A DNA stretch of 7,028 nucleotides, taken from positions 1 through 7,028 of the forward strand of contig QGUP01000102.1 in NCBI GenBank assembly GCA_003242505.1, written 5' to 3'. Made by a program: the position numbers and the translations under genes. Of the stretch, positions 5,325 to 7,028 are shown piece after piece (the first letter of the stretch is position 1; every line of letters starts with the position of its first letter). The notes beneath the pieces were generated by a model. That model was not told the DNA's origin. It saw nothing but the letters and a program-made list of their open reading frames with translations, and did no database searches. The DNA is from Bacillota bacterium (lineage in GTDB: Bacteria > Bacillota > Sulfobacillia > Symbiobacteriales > ZC4RG38).

Positions 5325-5330
5325 GCCCAG

Positions 5331-5369
5331 GGGCGGGCACCTGCCGGCAGGTGCCCGCCCGGTTTTTTT
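5331..5369 (+). terminator. Intrinsic terminator after clpX
   Basis: GGGCGGGCACCT (5331-5342) pairs perfectly with AGGTGCCCGCCC (5349-5360) around GCCGGC; the palindrome continues into the loop. It is followed by GG and seven T residues (5363-5369). This is the only textbook rho-independent terminator in the window. It starts 6 nt after the clpX stop and should limit read-through into the next gene. Confidence 0.93.
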
Positions 5370-5371
5370 CG

Positions 5372-5413
5372 GACGGAGGGATGCCCCATGGCGACGGAGG
5401 GAGGCCCCATGGC
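5372..5413 (+). repeat. Tandem 21-nt duplication of the RBS/start module
   Basis: Bases 5372-5392 and 5393-5413 are two adjacent 21-nt copies differing at a single position (T at 5382, G at 5403). Each copy carries GGAGGG, a 7-nt spacer and ATGGC. Because 21 is a multiple of three, the two ATGs (5388 and 5409) are in the same reading frame, giving two fully formed alternative starts. Confidence 0.93.
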
Positions 5414-5837
5414 CCCGGCGGGGCCGGGGCCGGCGACCTATACCCTCGCGGCGGGAGAGGGCCGCACCCGGGTCCAGGTGACCGGGCTGCGGTGCGGGCC
5501 GGACCTGGTGCTGGTGATCACCGGCGGCACCCATCCCCACGTGGGCGCGGTCAGCCTCGCCTCCCCCCGGCCGAGCCTCCGGGACCCGGCCCGCCGGAGC
5601 GCCACCGCCTCGGTGCTGACGGTCCTGGGACACAAGGAGGACGAACTGGCCCGGTGGGCGGCCCTGGAGGCCGCCCGGGTCACCGGGGGGCATGTGGCGG
5701 TGGCCGCGGGGATCCACGTCGATCACGCCACCCCCGAGGAGATCGACACCCTGGTGGCGACGGCCCGGGACCTGGTCCGCCAGTGGCTGGAGCGGTGGGG
5801 AACGGAGGGAGAAGGAACCGGGCCGGGGGCATACTAG
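5388..5837 (+). CDS. LpdD-like (prenylated-flavin chaperone-like) small protein, function unassigned
   Basis: A protein of 149 residues (142 if the second ATG at 5409 is used). The conserved-looking core is ITGGTHPHVGAVSLA (44-58), SPRPSL (59-64), SVLTVLGHKEDELAR (75-89) and VAAGIHVDHAT (105-115). From memory this pattern fits the small LpdD-like family. That family includes LpdD of gallate decarboxylase operons, thought to chaperone prenylated FMN, and its fold is compared with proteasome-assembly chaperones. Many members are only hypothetical proteins. No signal peptide or membrane segment is seen. The first nine to fifteen residues are Gly/Pro/Ala-rich and look unconserved, consistent with a start shifted by the upstream 21-nt duplication. 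No ubiD or ubiX gene is visible. It lies between the clpX terminator and lonB, 52 nt before lonB. I see no promoter, so transcription may depend on leakage through the terminator or an unrecognised promoter. Confidence 0.75.
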   Translation: MATEGGPMAPAGPGPATYTLAAGEGRTRVQVTGLRCGPDLVLVITGGTHPHVGAVSLASPRPSLRDPARRSATASVLTVLGHKEDELARWAALEAARVTGGHVAVAAGIHVDHATPEEIDTLVATARDLVRQWLERWGTEGEGTGPGAY

Positions 5838-5848
5838 CCTCCAGCATG

Positions 5849-5870
5849 CGATGGCACCGGGGTGCCATCG
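5849..5870 (+). other. 9-bp hairpin just upstream of the lonB ribosome binding site
   Basis: CGATGGCAC (5849-5857) pairs perfectly with GTGCCATCG (5862-5870) around CGGG. No T-run follows, so it is not an intrinsic terminator. It ends 4 nt before the lonB Shine-Dalgarno sequence GGGAGG (5875-5880) and could tune lonB translation or mRNA processing. Confidence 0.5.
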
Positions 5871-5889
5871 GGCCGGGAGGCGGGAATCC

Positions 5890-7028
5890 ATGGAGACCGG
5901 TGCCGTCCTGACCCTGGTCAGCCTGGTCTTCACCGTGGTGGTGGGGCTTTACTTCTGGAACCTCCTGCGGCAGCAGCACGGCAGCCGGGCCGCGGTGGAG
6001 AGGGAGTCCCGCCGGGAGCTGGAAAGGCTCCGGCGGCTCCGGGCGACCCGGCTGACGGAACCTCTGGCGGAGCGGGTCCGGCCCACCTCCTTTGCTGAGA
6101 TCGTCGGCCAGGAGGACGGGATCCGGGCCCTCCGGGCGGCCCTCTGCGGGCCCAACCCCCAGCACGTGATCATCTACGGCCCCCCGGGGGTGGGGAAGAC
6201 CGTCGCCGCCCGGCTGGTGCTGGAGGAGGCCAAGCGCAGCCCCCAGAGCCCCTTCACCGCCGACGCCCCCTTCGTGGAGATCGACGCCGCCACGGCCCGG
6301 TTTGACGAGCGGGGGATCGCCGACCCCCTCATCGGCTCGGTCCACGATCCCATCTACCAGGGCGCGGGGGCGATGGGCGTCGCCGGCATCCCCCAGCCCA
6401 AGCCCGGGGCGGTGACCCGGGCCCACGGGGGCGTGCTGTTCCTCGACGAGATCGGCGAACTGCCCCCGGTGCAGCTCAATAAGCTCCTGAAGGTGCTGGA
6501 GGACCGGAGGGTCCTCCTGGAGAGCGCCTACTACAGCCCCGACGACCCCAACATCCCCGCCCACATCCGGGACATCTTCGAGCACGGGCTGCCCGCGGAC
6601 TTCCGGCTGGTGGGGGCCACCACCCGGCAGCCCCAGGAACTCCCCGCCGCCCTCCGCTCCCGGTGCATGGAGGTCTTCTTCCGGCCCCTCTACCCCGGGG
6701 AGGTGGGGCAGATCGCCCGGCGGGCCGCGGCCAAGCTGGGGCTCAGCCTCGAGCCGGGGTGCGTCGAGGCGGTGGAGCGGCACGCCGCCTCCGGCCGGGA
6801 GGCGGTCAACATCGTCCAGATGGCCGCGGGCCTGGCCCTGGACGAGGGGCGGCCGGCCATCGCCCTTGCGGACGTGGAGTGGGTGATCAACACCTGCCAG
6901 TACCCGCCCCGGCCCGACCGGCGGGTGCCGGAGGCGCCTCAGGTGGGGGTGGCCTGCGGCCTGGCGGTGACCGGGCCCGGGGTCGGGGCGCTTCTGGAAC
7001 TGGAGGCCGCGGCCGCGCCCGCCCCGGC
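5890..7028 (+). CDS. lonB: ATP-dependent protease LonB, 3' end cut by window edge
   Basis: LonB is a membrane-tethered AAA+ Lon-type protease of spore-forming Firmicutes; in Bacillus subtilis it belongs to the forespore programme. The open frame gives 379 residues with no stop. A single hydrophobic segment lies at about 5-26, followed by a basic, probably coiled helix to about 60. The AAA+ module starts at TSFAEIVGQEDGI (66-78), with Walker A GPPGVGKT at 97-104, Walker B GVLFLDEIGE at 181-190 and arginine-finger region ALRSRC at 254-259. The block DPLIGSVHDPIYQGAG (145-160) is typical of LonB. The frame ends in QVGVACGLAVTGPGVGALLELE, the opening of the S16 peptidase domain. The catalytic Ser-Lys pair lies beyond the edge. 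The ATG at 5890 has GGGAGG at 5875-5880, 9 nt upstream. lonA is expected to follow. Confidence 0.95.
   Translation, partial: METGAVLTLVSLVFTVVVGLYFWNLLRQQHGSRAAVERESRRELERLRRLRATRLTEPLAERVRPTSFAEIVGQEDGIRALRAALCGPNPQHVIIYGPPGVGKTVAARLVLEEAKRSPQSPFTADAPFVEIDAATARFDERGIADPLIGSVHDPIYQGAGAMGVAGIPQPKPGAVTRAHGGVLFLDEIGELPPVQLNKLLKVLEDRRVLLESAYYSPDDPNIPAHIRDIFEHGLPADFRLVGATTRQPQELPAALRSRCMEVFFRPLYPGEVGQIARRAAAKLGLSLEPGCVEAVERHAASGREAVNIVQMAAGLALDEGRPAIALADVEWVINTCQYPPRPDRRVPEAPQVGVACGLAVTGPGVGALLELEAAAAPAP

Noticed and set aside
5381..5383. ATG at 5381 as the start of a different-frame protein
   Set aside because: It lies directly against the Shine-Dalgarno sequence with no spacer, and the frame it opens overlaps the conserved LpdD-like protein without motifs of its own.
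5680..6783. A 367-codon minus-strand frame opposite lonB, and a similar one at 3930-4901 opposite clpX
   Set aside because: Both are antisense to conserved AAA+ coding sequence, have the low-complexity composition of GC-rich shadows, and show no recognisable domain.
1..7028. CRISPR array, insertion sequence, phage attachment site or mobile element
   Set aside because: No regularly spaced repeats, transposase or integrase motifs, or duplicated tRNA 3' ends were seen; the six tRNAs are intact and flanked by core genes.

Overview
The window reads as part of the chromosome of a GC-rich, probably endospore-forming Firmicute (of the Symbiobacterium/Thermaerobacter/Limnochordia sort; the exact taxon is inference). 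Three things point there. The order rdgB - YfcE/YsnB-type phosphoesterase - tig - clpP - clpX - lonB matches the Bacillus/Clostridium arrangement. A membrane-anchored LonB is present, a protein largely confined to spore-forming Firmicutes. All six tRNAs encode their 3' CCA, and strong AGGAGG-type ribosome binding sites and sigma-A-like promoters are visible. Codons end overwhelmingly in G or C.

Layout, all on the plus strand: (1) 1-945, the 3' part of an RdgB/HAM1 nucleotide-sanitation pyrophosphatase followed 14 nt later by a small metallophosphoesterase. (2) About 950-1860, a tRNA island with two promoter candidates: Pro(UGG)-Gly(UCC) after a perfect-consensus promoter, then Arg(UCU)-Gln(UUG)-Lys(UUU)-Leu(UAG) after an extended -10 promoter. 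Several strong hairpins lie between and after the tRNAs. (3) 1866-5369, a protein-quality-control operon with its own promoter and a leader of about 130 nt: trigger factor, ClpP and ClpX, closed by a textbook intrinsic terminator. (4) 5372-5837, a small protein resembling the LpdD-like (prenylated-flavin chaperone-like) family, whose translation start region is tandemly duplicated. (5) 5890 to the end, the N-terminal two-thirds of LonB, cut by the window edge just as its peptidase domain begins.

Working together: trigger factor receives nascent chains at the ribosome. ClpX unfolds substrates and feeds them to the ClpP serine peptidase. LonB is a membrane-tethered AAA+ protease expected to be followed by lonA. 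The tRNA island supplies six isoacceptors that all carry U at the wobble position and read A-ending codons, which are rare in these genes.

The best candidates for something new are the LpdD-like gene sitting between clpX and lonB and its duplicated RBS/start module. I see no CRISPR array, insertion sequence, phage gene or clear defence system; most of the window is conserved core genome.
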